The translations under genes were made by a program, and so were the position numbers. A stretch of DNA of 64,000 nucleotides from Clavelina lepadiformis. Lineage: Eukaryota; Chordata; Ascidiacea; Aplousobranchia; Clavelinidae. The notes under the pieces are model-generated. The model was given only the letters and a program-made list of their open reading frames with translations, was not told where the DNA came from and ran no database searches. Below are positions 37,670 through 51,300 of the stretch, one piece after another. Every line of letters begins with the position of its first letter. Position 1 is the first letter of the stretch. The stretch lies in contig NC_135242.1 of the NCBI RefSeq assembly GCF_947623445.1, positions 16,368,001-16,432,000 of the forward strand, written 5' to 3'.

Positions 37670-40600
37670 TCAGGAGTTTTCGTATTCGCCTACACTTCCA
37701 AATCCGGCAGAGAGCGCTTTTACGATATATGGGTCGCATTTCGAACCATCTCGAAATTCGTCTTTCGTCAATTTGCCGTCGTTATTCTACAACATATGTC
37801 CTTATTGGATATATATGATGTTATAAGAGTGTGGTTGTATGGTACAATATGTGAAAAGCCGTAAAATAAATAAATAATGAAACTTTAACGATCAGTTCGA
37901 TGAAGTGAACGTGGATCTGCACCAGAATTATAGCACATAAACCGTTTACGGTATACTTTCTGCATAGAGCTTACAATGATTTTACAAAGTTAGTTTACCA
38001 CTCTCTATAAAGTACAATATGCAGGCATAAAAAACTTTTTCCATCTATATCATGACACGAACGACCACCAGTATAAAATGACAACTTTCTGAAATGATGA
38101 ACGTTAGGCCAAGGTATGGACGTTTAATGATGCAAGCCATTGCGTTCACAATGGTTGTGAAACTGCTTAATTTAGCGTCAAATTTTTTGCTTTCGTGACG
38201 TCGCACAAACGCTTCAATGAAGGCGTTTATATCGTTGTCCTAAAAATATTACAAAGTCTACCGAAGTCTTGCACAAAACTGACGTGTCGTTTTATACCTG
38301 ATCCATTTGTGCAAAAATTTTGTTTACTCTTTTTTCTGGTGTATTTTCGTCTTCAGGAAGATCCATTGAATTACCCTTAAACAAAAATCAAAATTAAAAC
38401 AATTTCAGCCAGGTTTTAAACAACTTTCTTACAAATAAGTCAACCGAGTGCATATCGGCGTAACCACTTACCACCATTGCGTATATTGCTTCCACAATAT
38501 TTAACATTTCTTGTCTCGTTATAAAGCCATCATGATCTAAGTCGTACAAATTGAAGGCCCCTGGCAAAGCAGATAACATTTGAAGCTACAATAAAAGTAA
38601 TACTAAAAGAAACAATGTGGAATTTACAGGACATACATAGGGATCATTTTCTGATGCTGCGTAAAAAACATGTCCAGCAAAGGCACATAAATCTTTATAC
38701 CAAATGAGCATGGCTGCATGGCTCACCAATCGAAGAAAATCAGAAAGATATTCTTCGGCTTCATAGTAGATCAAATCACGAAACATCAAAAAGAGTGCGG
38801 TGATTGCGTACAAGCAAAAAAAAGGAGGCACAAAAGAAGATTTTGCCATAAATAGGAGAAGATAATTACCGGAGGAGACTGCGCCAGCTTCCGATCGATG
38901 GAGTTGGACGAGGCCATGTTTTTTTATCGGTTTCATAATCTTTATCCTCGGTCTGAGGAAAATATTTGGATATTAAACTTGACGATAATTCATGGTTCTA
39001 CCGATCTTGTCTTTGCGCAAGTTCCGATTGACACGCACATTTTTCATTTGCTTTTTTGCAATGGCCGAACTTGGTATAGGAGCAAGTGTCGTAAATGCTA
39101 ATTACCGAGGATAATCAAAACTGAATAATATCGTTACCTACTTAACTAAGTTTATCGTGGCCTGATTAATTTATGCAAACAATAATTTCTTGTAATTTAT
39201 ATTTTTATTTCTAAATTTATTTCTTTTTCATAGTTATATGGCCTTGGTCTTATTTCATCCCTTGATGATCTTGTTCCAAGGTTTTTTATTTTAATTCCGT
39301 GTTGATCTTATTCCTTTGTTGAAATCAATATGGACCCTCCCGAAATCGATAGGCCCTTGCCAAAAGCAACGACCATCGACATGTCGGTTCAAGCAGCATG
39401 ACGACAGAAGCAAACAAGAAGAGCTGTGCATATTAAGATCTGCTTATACTGGGAAGTATCGACGCTTGGAAGATACAAAATTCCGAATCGTTTCGGTGAT
39501 AATTATAGCGCACTAGACATTCGACACCTAACCAATATAGTGACAAGAACACCTATAAACAATATCCCCAGAGAATAAACACGAGAAAACTCGTAAAAAC
39601 CTTATCTCCCAGATAACTTGTATATAGCTTTTCAAGACCAGACTGACCGTCTGAAGAAAGAAAAGGTCGTGCAAAAAACTGCGAAATAATGATAATATTC
39701 AAAACATAAAAACATGAACAACAGCGGTAACAACTTCAAATTTATAAGTTGCATATAGCCTTTTTCACTTTACATATTTAAAGTTTTCCTTGATAAAATC
39801 GATATAAGACTTTCATTGTAATCACACAAAACGTCCGTGATATCAAAAAGAAGCGGAGTTATATTAGTTAATTCAACGCAGTTATGCAAATGATCATCAT
39901 AAAAATGTTGCAAAAACTTACAATCAAGTTTTTCGTCCAAGTTACCCCTGGATGTCACAGACAAAGCCGAAATAAATTCTTTGAACGTTATAAAACCATC
40001 CTGCAAGAAAAAGCATTGTAAATAAAATTACTGTAACGCACAGCTTTACTGGATGCTTAGTATTTGTAGTTTACAAGTGTTTATAGTAACTCCAGTAGGC
40101 CTATACTATACATTCTATCGAGGGTACTTGTATAAATAATTGGGTTTCAGTGGCATGCTAAGCATGAATAATTTAACAACCGCGTCCACGAAATGAACTT
40201 TCTTAGTGAATCGTTATGAAAGTTTGTCAGTTATGCAAGTCGTATATTCGATCAGGGGCCCTTCCCTTAATTTAATGCGATGACCTCACTTCTTTTTATT
40301 GAAATTACTCGAAGTATCGATCTGGAGATGAGTCTAAACAGTATCAGTGCATCGAATCGTTTTATATGGTCCCAGGTGATAACAATTTCCATTCCATTAG
40401 CAAAACCATTCATTAGATAGTTTTGTGAAGCACCATATACATTGCTAAAGTACCTTGTCCGAGTCAAATACATTAAAAACAAAATTTGCAAATTTTGAAG
40501 GGTCACCGTCTGGAAAAAATTGTTTGTAGACATGTTGAAATTCCTGAAAAATAAAACAAAAAAACATATGAGAAACAAAAGCAATTTAATCTCGTAGTCT

Positions 40601-42053
40601 CTTGCTTCGGACAAAATTACATTTGTAAATGATGATAGGACGAAATCAAGCGCCAAATAATTGCTTTTGAAACTTCTATTTAAACTAAGACATGCACTTT
40701 TGTATCGAATTTCATAAATATTTTACAAGAAACCCTTTCTACTTTTTTACAGTAAATTGACTTTGGACATAATCTTCATTTAAGTTTCGAAAATATATTT
40801 GGTTACAGTTACTTTTGTGTTACTTCGGTATATAATTGATTTATCGTTTTCTTTAAAACATAAACAACTTTCGTGTAGGCTATCAGCAAATATGTTGTAC
40901 CAGGAAAAATAAGAAAACCGAATACACGTAACATATGTCTTTTGGCTTTTTGTTAACAAAATCAATGAAAATGTAGTTATCCGACTTTTGACGTAACAAC
41001 ATTATTATTTAAAAAAATATTACTGGAATTTATTGCTTTATTCTGAAGAATAAGCTTCGATTTGAAATTTAATGTTCGGTGAAGGCGCTTATAAGGTTAA
41101 GTTTTAGAAGAAAAGATTTTAATTAAATAAAGCGCACAGCTATATACCTGCTGCTGGGCCTTTTAATCAAATTCTATAAAATCTAATATCCAACCTCCCT
41201 ATAGTCTTTGGAACGCTCCCTCATGGTTTATAAAATGGAGCATAAATCAATATAATTAAGGAGTATAGAATTAAGTAACTGCACCATTAAAAATCCTAAC
41301 TACAGACAGAAACAAGTAACTTTTACTACGTTCACTATACTTATATGGTCAAATTATGTAAACGAAATTAAGAAACCCAGCTGACGATGTTCACAGTTAA
41401 ATCGGAAACGTAGCCAAAGGAACATCGTATAATGATGAACTGGTTGGAAGGAATAGTTTTGAATTTGTCTCTAATTTTTTAACCCTATAATGGGTTTTAA
41501 CAAAAAAGACATAAAAAAGAAAAAACAAAACCAACCTCTTTTTTGAGATATCCATTGGGGCAATCCTTGATGAAATCTTTATGCCATCTTTGAATTTCTT
41601 TTTTGTCAACTGAAAGTACAAAACATTGAATGATTGTATAATTTAAAGCATTCCACAAACAACGGCGAAGCGCAAAGCAACCTTTCATTTCACAGTTAAA
41701 TTTATACCTGGCATTACTGTTTTGGACAATAAATTTATGGTAATTATTATAAATTACATAAATGGCAAAAACAAAGATTCGGAAGAAAAGTGACCTCTGT
41801 ACTGTATAAGGCTCAATTCAAGTTTTTAAAACTAATTTTGGGTCCAATTAATGTGTGTAGCGTATATATTTTACACATATATCTATATTTTAAGTAAGGT
41901 ATTTATATATACTGTTTGTATGATAGTAGCCTATGTATATGAAATTATTATTTCGTACGTTTTTAAGAGCAAGCGACGAACAAACTTACAATGGGTGCAT
42001 TGTAGCAGTTCTTGAACATCTTCAGTGTTTAATTTGCTGGCGCTTTTTCCCAT
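37670..42053 (-). CDS. NCS1: Neuronal calcium sensor 1 (frequenin)
   Basis: Myristoylated EF-hand calcium sensor that regulates phosphatidylinositol 4-kinase, channels and receptors at membranes. Coding exons on the minus strand: 41990-42053, 41536-41609, 40454-40543, 39922-40000, 38472-38560, 38298-38375, 37670-37786. They join in phase to 196 residues (vertebrate 190). The start MGKSASKL is a typical N-myristoylation signal. EF1 is degenerate (KDCPNG replaces a calcium loop), as in the family. EF2 is D73[11 protein letters not shown]84, EF3 D109[11 protein letters not shown]120 and EF4 D157[11 protein letters not shown]168; all three retain their acidic ligands, and positions coincide with vertebrate NCS1. 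[15 protein letters not shown] and [15 protein letters not shown] are near-identical to the family. The C-terminus after ALS ([12 protein letters not shown]) is unlike the vertebrate end and six residues longer. Confidence 0.97.
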
Positions 42054-45000
42054 TTCGTCAAAATCTGGTTGAAGTACGTCGTTTTAACAAATTAAAAAAA
42101 TTGTCCTCGTTAGAAAAATGTGAAACTAAAAGAGGACTTTGGTAAGAATAAACCTATATTTAGCTGACGGATTGGGCAAAGAAGTATGGTAAGGCAAAAT
42201 GGGCACAAATTGCCCATTATAAATGATAACATATCTAGCATATCTAACTTTACTTATAGTGCCAGCCGTCAGTCTTCTGATGTCGAAAATATACTATAAA
42301 CTGCAATCCTCAACCCGTCAGAAAAAAACGAAACGAACAAAAAAACGTAAAACTTACACCAATTTTATGGTATGTTTTGGTCACATATATACGCATCTTT
42401 CTGGCTGGTACAAACAGCAACAGGTACTTTCTTTATTGAAGACTAGACGGTAGCTTGTCGTTATTGCCGCGTGATATTTTACAACATCTTTTATAGCCTA
42501 TTACAATATTTAAGGTCTTTTACCTTAACGGAGATTGACGAAAATCGTTTAATGAAAGTCTCGTTCACAGCACAAAACAAATGATGACAGGCACAGTTTT
42601 TATTGCGTCTTGTTAATAGTGCTGAATAGCCGCAGAAGATTATATAGTTGCTAATTAAGCTACAACACTCAAGCCGGATATAATGAAAGTTTCTCAGAAA
42701 AACTTTCTCAGTTTACATGCCACTTCGTGTCGAAGTATTTAGTATGATAACACATATACATATATATTTGCTTGAAAATTCGATGTTTGCTTTTAACTTT
42801 GCTTGTACGTGATCACAGCAAAATTGAAACATTACTGGCAAAAGAACAACATGAAAACACTCATATAAATAAGGACTATAATGGATATGTATTACTCCTA
42901 CAGTTCAGTAAGCAATACCAAAAAAGTAGTCATATTCTGTTACATTGATAATGATATGTGTCGTTGTGTGAGAAAAAAGAGGATGTAAAGTTGCATGTCG
43001 GAGGATTTTAGTATAAAATAGAGTTATAGAGTATAACCACTCAAAAGAAATACACATTTGCTAAAAAACGCTTACTTTTGCTCAGTAACATTTAAAATTA
43101 AACAATTCTCATTATACAAATCGAACAGTGCAACAAAAGTTGAATCCTAAATGACTACTGCATGTAGGCAAAGAAACAGCTGCGACGTTGTTGTCTTGAA
43201 AGGTTTATGAACCCGAAGCGCAGGAACGATAAACCCCAAACGTTTTGCTGTCTGGATTGGCTTCTTTGTAGTCTCACAACAATCCTAACTACGCGACTGT
43301 GACAATTACTTGAATTTCATTTATACTAAAGCGCATTACGACCCGCCACTTTATCTAACTCCAAAATAAGCTTCGTTTTTGTACTTGGTACAAAAACAAA
43401 GCACAACTGGTTTTCAGCTGGAAAACTAGCTTGCAAACTAAAATGGGGCAACGTCATAAGTGCAAATTTAACTGGGCGTAAGTAAGCAACGTTGTCAAGA
43501 TTGTATACACCAGACTGCTACAACAACATACGACAATACAGCACACTGCGTACTCAAGAACTAAACTTGAAATAATTACAATTACCTTTGCCAAGACTAA
43601 TACAAGCAATTAAATTTATCTCCCAAATATTGCACCTATATCGACAAAATTTAATTTTTGCTTTGCCATCTCTTAATTGTGTAGTGCGATTTTTCCTCTG
43701 TAGGTAATCGCTGTCCCAGCATAACTTATACGTAAAAGAACTATATGGTCACAACAATATGGTCAACCAAACTAAAAGATTTGCAGTTTCAGGTGCTGAA
43801 AAGTACAACAGAACTCTGTAAGTTGCCCAAAGGGATTTCAACTCGGTGAATGAGGTTGATCGCCTATCGTAGTTGACATCTCGTCTTTCTTATACTGTTG
43901 CATTTTCCCACGTAACAGTATGGGTAATCGTTATTGATTTTTAGAAAAGAATTCGCACTTTACCTGCCAGAAAGCACGTCTAACCTAACGGTTTCAAAAT
44001 GAATAATTTAACATATACACTGAAGTTCTACACAATGCGGTGACCACATGTTTACATAATTTGTTTACTTAGCACTTTTCTTTAAATGTACACCACACAA
44101 TCGTTTACTTCATTTCATTTCTTTTTTGACTGTTTTAAACTAAAATTGGCTTAGCCTGCTGTGTAACAACACTCTCTGCACGGTATATAACCAACTTTGA
44201 ACTGAACTGACTGAAATACTGAGCTTTGTCAGTGCACGAATTTAAAGGTCACGTGACGATATAGGCTACAGCTGATGTTGGCCTGTTCTGATGCACAGGC
44301 TGCAGTGGCTTCCTTTACGATGACAAAAAAACATGTTCCTTTGCGGCACCAATAACGAGTAATTGTAAAGTAAACGCTGGCTGAAGTTTCCTTTGTTAGA
44401 TTTGCCCTATGCTAGTATCTTCAATATAATTACGTATAATTACGAGTCCTAAAATATGTATAAGACAACAATCCATAACAGTATAGAATATAGATACCCC
44501 GGATACAATTCATTTTTCACGACATTAATCTTACTGGCGTAGTACGTAACATCCACAAACGTGACGTAATCGCAAGTGAGCACAAAAGTGAAAGTATCAG
44601 CGTGACTGGAAATTTATGGTTTAAAAAATTATCACTAATGAGACAATTTTAGATCAGATATAACTGCATTTGCACCACAGGCAAAGATGCATCGCTATTT
44701 CACTATAATACCAATGCATAGAAAGGAGAGACAAGAAGAGAAATCCAAAATAGAATTAGGTCTTACATAGGCCTACATCTTCATAGCAAGGCCGTATATT
44801 GATACTTTAAATATTTACATACAGTATTATTATTTTGAGCGGTGGCGCGGGCCTGCAGCATGCGTATCATCACTTCTGTAAGTGGTTTGTGCAAAAGAAG
44901 CCGTTATCAGCAGAACACCTGAGCCATGTTTTATGTGATATTACATAATTACACAATCAAAGTAGGGGTAAAATAAGCGCAATTTAAAATGCTCTCATGT

Positions 45001-45370
45001 GTAATGGCGATTTAGTTCATAAATAAATGCAACCACAGTATTGCAAAAAGAACAATAAAGTAAACCACTAATTAGAGTCATCGCAATACTTGGATACGAA
45101 AAACAACATGCAGTCAGGTGCGAACATAAAACCAAAGGAATAACAGAACGTGAAGGATTGTAAGCAATATAGGTAAACTTTTAAACCTCATAGTAAAATG
45201 CTACTAATTGTTACGATGCACATATAGGTAAAGCGATAAGTTTTAAATGGTTTTGTTAAATTATTGTATGTTGCATATAAGTAACAGAACTATTGGTCAG
45301 CTCTTAGGTTAATCGTCACAGCGCTTGACAAAAAATTAACTGACACTTCACTAAACCTAAACTACAAACA
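42054..45370. other. Upstream region of NCS1 and 3' flank of TTLL10
   Basis: No exon was recognised on either strand. Regulatory sequence for NCS1 transcription is expected here. A CACGTG-containing stretch near 44250 and a locally GC-rich patch near 44840 were seen but cannot be assigned a role. The frame at 42223-42453 has no family features. Confidence 0.5.
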
Positions 45371-48300
45371 TCAACCAGCTGTTAACAAATGGGGTTCCTC
45401 AAAACTGGAAGAAAGCTTAGGTTTGCTTTCGTTTTGTGAACGCGAGTGAGTCGGTGCAGCGGTTGCAACAGCGACTACTTTCGATAGAGCGCTTGGCTTT
45501 TCCGCTGTTGAAGTAATATGTTCCATTCCAGAACTTGTTTCTTCGCTCGTATCTTGACTGATATTAGAAAACTCTTTTACGTCGCCGTTATTGTTCCGCG
45601 TTTTTGACTTACCTGCAGCTGGTAGCGATGACTTTTTGTGAACATTCGCATTGCGTTTAATTGGCTCAACCAATCTCCTCGGTGATACTATTCCAGGTGA
45701 TTGGGTCACAACCGGTACTTTGAGGGTAACCTTTTGGGATTTCGAGGCATCTCGTTGCGAAGTGGGACTGACTGATCCATCCGAAACTACTTTTTGCGAG
45801 TTCTCAGTGACCCTTGACCTCAATCGCCATATAACTTTTTCTTCCCCGCCATAAGAAATTTTTGATCGTGTTGTTTGAGTAAAAGAGTCTGAAAGTTGAC
45901 TTTTTCCTTGGTTTTGCAAAGTCTTTAGCATCTGAGCCAGGGGAGCCTGGTTACAAATAAGTAGAGAAAAATTAAAACACGGTAACCACTTACGTATGCA
46001 TTTTATAACATTCGCTCTGGGATGAGAGGTTACTATGGTATTTTTTTGAAACTAGAAATATTCAAAATAACTTGAACACTTAGAGAGTCAATAATGTTTT
46101 AAGGCTCTCACTGCGTAATCGACTAGCTACTATGTTCCAAACCTATTTTAGTTCACGAACAACCTGATGTAAACCGGCGCCACGATATGGTTTAACTCAA
46201 CTACAGAGCGATTGTTGCAAGTTTCTTACGCATTATTCTCTCTATACGAGTATGTAACTGCATATAGGTAATAGGCTACTAAATCAGTAGAGCAATATCA
46301 TCTGACCTGCTGATGATGCCTAGCCTGGATACTGACCATTCCGCACCCACCAGCTGGAAACGCTCCTCCTGTGATTGTTTTCCTCGTCTCCTGATCTGCA
46401 TTACCACATTGAGCTTGGACATGCGTGTTAGACAAGTAAAGTAAAGCTGAGGGGACATCACCGATTTCATCATCTGAGCATTAACACTTGAGTGAAAATT
46501 TAGTGAAGTTCAAGTAAGTGACATTTTCGGAATGTTTGTGTGAAGGATTATATCGTTAATATTATTTTGATAAAACAATAATTAAATTCAAAAGGACCAT
46601 TATAAAACGTAAACAGGATGTCCGGCATGTAGCTATGATTGCATAATGACCATCATGCTCGCATTTCGTTTTTTATTCCAACAGCTTAGCGCTCATGGCT
46701 GTCCAAAGCTTAAACGTACCTATACCAGTCTGTAAATGTGGTATTGATTACATGCGCTGTAAGTGGAGGCAGCGGATCAAAAATGCTCTTGGGAAAAGTA
46801 CGAAACCACAACAGTTATTATCAATCAGGTTGGCTTTGACACCAAATGCATTTATAATTCTTCTCAGGCAATTGCCTACAGCCTTACCAATATGTTTTTG
46901 GTTGCCGTTGATGAGTTTCAATCGAGTTAAGCTGTTCAACTTACGGTTTATTGCGTTCGGCTTATCGTTTGCACCCGGAGGAATAAGTCTACCTGAAGTT
47001 CAATAAGCAATATTTAATCTCCAATGATATGTACACAACTCGGTATATTCCTTTTAACATACAGGTAGTGCGACACAGACAAGTGTGATAATGATCAAAA
47101 TGTAAAGAAAATACTATGTAAATCTTGCTATATTTTTAACATAAAAAACTAATTAAACCATTGTTTTACTTACCACCCATAGAAACTGCAACCAAACCCC
47201 TTCTAGATTTGGGCCCGATATCGAGGGTGCATGTCGTAGCTTGTAAACTCTGTCGCACTCGTACGGTGGTCGGCGCTCTATAATGTACCTAAACCATAAA
47301 GACATTTTTTCTAGTTTAGGTCCTGTTTTTGCTAAATGACAAATTTTACCAAAAGAAACCTAAATCCAAATAAAATACAAGTAAATCAATCGTTAAAGTT
47401 TAATGATGTCAATCAAGTTTTTCGATACTACGAGCTCGACTTTTATTTATTAACAGCAGCTTTCGCAAGCTTAAGTTCGCTTCGGCTGTTTTAATTACAT
47501 GAGGGTCTCAATATTATAAAAACCGATCGGAATAATGCAAACAGTGTCTTAAAAATTCTAATCTAATAATTTCGATTATTTATGTAATAACTTTTATTCA
47601 GTATTAATACTTAACTAACGAAAACTCTCAAAGTTATTATAACATATAGAAATTAATGAAAAACAATTATTATTTAGTTTTTAGGATAATTCCAGTGTTG
47701 CTATGTATTTGCACATTTTAATAAAAACAATCGATGATGAAGTTCTATTGCCTACCCTTTGTGCATGGTCAAGCGCTGGTCTTGGCGAGCTGTGGGCGAC
47801 ACCAACTGACGGAAGTGGCAACTCTGAAAGATACATTTTTAGAACATGACATACCGTTCAGTATTCCACGGGAATACAAACAAGTTAAAATAAATAAAAA
47901 CAAATACAATAAGTAAATCCGGTCAAAGGAAAAAATATGGTCCTTCCAAAAACAGCTGTCTTTAAAATTACAACCTGAACTTCCTCGGACAGAAAACGAC
48001 GCTATTCTGCTGACTTTCTTCCGCATGGTGGCTTGATTTAATTGAGAGAACCTTGGTGAGGTGGAAATCCCATTTGCTGCAAGTCCAAGGTTTATTAAAA
48101 TATACGAACCCGTAAGCGTACCATTTGATCAAAGCATGCAGGGAAAACAAGTGTAAATTTTTTTGCGAACTACGTGGCTATTATACCAAACGTTTTTGAT
48201 TAGTTCTTGTGCATCAGGAGACTCTGACGCCGTATTTCCAATTTCAGAATAATTTAAGACTAGTTGCCCTAACACTTAACAATGTTACAGGGCGACTGAA

Positions 48301-51300
48301 CAGTTGAAATATTTTAAGTAATTACCTAAACTGATGCTTCCATTAACACTGCGGGAGTGATAATTGGGGGGAAGTTTAGCTGAAGGTCGCCTAATCAATT
48401 CTGGTGACTCCGATTCGGATAGCAAGAGGAGTTCATCTTCGTCGTCCTCCATATCTGTTTCACCCACGTCCACTTTTTCATCCTCTTCTAAAATCTGATC
48501 GAATAGGTTATCGCGCTCGAGGACTCCTGGAAATAAAAATATGATCATAAAAATATTAGATAAGTTATATGTAAAAAGTAATACATGAAAATAACCAAAT
48601 AATAGAATAAATAAGATAATTCAGAATCAAATATTCCAACTATGAAAAATTGAAACCAGCGTTTTGCACAAGCGCTGGTTTGTGCAGTAAAGTGCTAATA
48701 TTATGTGAATGGATGATAAAATTTTCGTTACAATTATTAGAATATTATATTGGAACAGTTCACGGTTACCTAATTGGTCCCTTAAATCTCCGCCTACACC
48801 ATCCTCAATGACAGAAGCATCAAGTTCATTGAGAATTTGTTCATTTTCCATTATTTCATTTCTCCTTGGTGCCAAGGAAACCGATCGAGCTTTCTGGGCC
48901 TATCGAAAAAGTGGTAATACGTATCCGTCAGAATTGGTGTGTTTAAGATAATATCTTGCAATGTTTAGAGAATCAACATGTATCAAAGGTCGATAGTTTT
49001 TACCTGTTGGTCGCTGTAATCAAACAACTTGTCATCTATACACGAGTGCCTAACGCTAACATCAATACAGGACAGGTTTCAGTTACAAACAAAATGAAAC
49101 GATCCATGACATACTGAATTTTTCACCGACGTTTAAAGCATCATATTCAGCGTTGTCTGTTTGACGATGCCCGCCTACATTTCATAGTGAGTGTACTAGT
49201 ACCTCAAACTGGTTACGCAGTTAATTTGACCTCAGATAAATTACATACCGAAAATAAAATTTTTTACCCTTGTTCAAAACTGCTTTTATGGGATAGCGCC
49301 AAGTTAAAAAAATTATCATTTACGTAAGCACGGCGTTTATTCCACATTTACACAACAAACGTTAATACACGTACAGTTACAAAAACGTTATGGAACATCG
49401 ACGAGGTAATGCTCCTTCATATAAACTATAGAATAATATACAATTAATGGACATCTACTCTAAACTTAGGCAAAGGGCTATAAAAATAAATCACTTGAAC
49501 TTAATCACTGGCATCACAAATTCACATGGATTCACACGAATTGATAAAGTTATTTGCAAACTATCAACCAGTTTGGCAAGCTTTACTTACGTAACTGACA
49601 GGCTTCGAAATAGACATGTTGCCAGTGTTGTTTTGTTGTTGCTCATTTTCCCTTTTAAAGTTTTCTGCAGGACGTATGTTGCTATTGGTTGAAATGCGAG
49701 ATTCTACCTGCGCGTATTTGCGATTGACGCGAGGGGCCGAATAGGGTCGCGTCGTGGACACAGATCCTGTAAAAACGCTCAAATTAGTCAGGGCGAAAAG
49801 CAAGCTTTAGACCTGCGAAATCAACGTAAGAATAAGTAAAACAATATTCTCACCACCAGCGTAAAACGGCTTCAATGAAACGTTGGGAGTGCTTTTTGAT
49901 TGCACTACTCGTTGTTGTGATGACGATGTGAGGGCAGTCACGGTCGACGAAGGCAGATTGAGAGGGCGATATGGCATCGTGGAAGTAACAACAGGCGATG
50001 AGTTTGACGTTGAAGTAGCACTTGAAGACACTGAATTCCATGTACTGGGGGATGGCTGAGAATTGCTGCTGGTGGCATTATTAGCTGTGGTAGTGGTACT
50101 GGAAGAAGTTGTGCTAGTCTGGCAGTTTGTTAAGCTTCTGCGATACTGTTCACATAATATAGAGGCCTCATTAACAGTAGATTTTGCAATGTAACATTAC
50201 TTATAACTATTATAGGTTAAGTAATAATCTTTTTTATGGAATTAAGCTAAGGAACATTAACAAACCACAAATTGTCCAGGCACAAAACGTTTTCGACGTT
50301 GGGCGCTACGTGCGCGGCGTCGAGCTTCCGCCGCAGACTGCAGTCGTTCTCGCCTTTCGGCTGCTTCTATGATATCACCATTGTAGAGGAGAGCAAAATT
50401 TCGCTGTGAAGTCAGAGGCATGATTCGTTCTCGTTTATTCGCCTTTTCAAATATTTCCAGCGAGATTTCTGAACGTTGGGAGGAAAGTTATATATTTGAA
50501 ACACAATAAAATTCATGATAATTTGACAATTTACTCACAATTTGAATTTCACAGTACAACTGAAGAAGCAAGCTTATGCTTGCGAAAGCTCGCGTCGAAA
50601 AATATAAAGTTAACCCTAAGAGTGCCAAACTATATCCTGTTTCTTATTTTACTTTAAAATTTGGTTAACACGGTTCATACAATATCAACAAAACTCATGT
50701 TATAACTTACTTAACGTCTCTGATACGAGGTCCGGCATTACTTCACGTAACACTTCGCAGTTTGTATGAAGAGCTGGATTACAATTCATTTCTAGTAAAG
50801 AAATCTGTTAAATCAAAAATAAACTATTTAGATTGGGGGCTGGTGTATTTGTATTTAACTTTCATTTTGTCAAAACAAATGAATAAAAGTGTTTTATAAA
50901 ACTCATAGCCATTACACAAAATTTTGAACATAAACATTAACCAACTACCTTAAAATTATCATCAACAAGAAAATCACAGCCAATGAGATCAAAGAAACCA
51001 AGGCGGCACTCTAGCTTGTGACGTACAGCTTGAAAGCAGTGGAGTATAATTTGCTGACAGCGTCGCTAAAATGGAATTCGTTTCAGTAGATGGATTGAGT
51101 GTTTTTTTTGTTAACGTTATTTTGGAAAGTTTCAGGAAATAGCAAAACATTGATACCTTTAAGACAATATGAACCCAATCTTCTGGAAGTTCGTACTTTT
51201 CTTGAAAATTTTCATTAACATAATCGTTAAACCTATCCATTGACCAAACTGTGTCTTCCTTCAATTCCTCGTACAAAGGACTTTTCTTTTGCATAAACTG

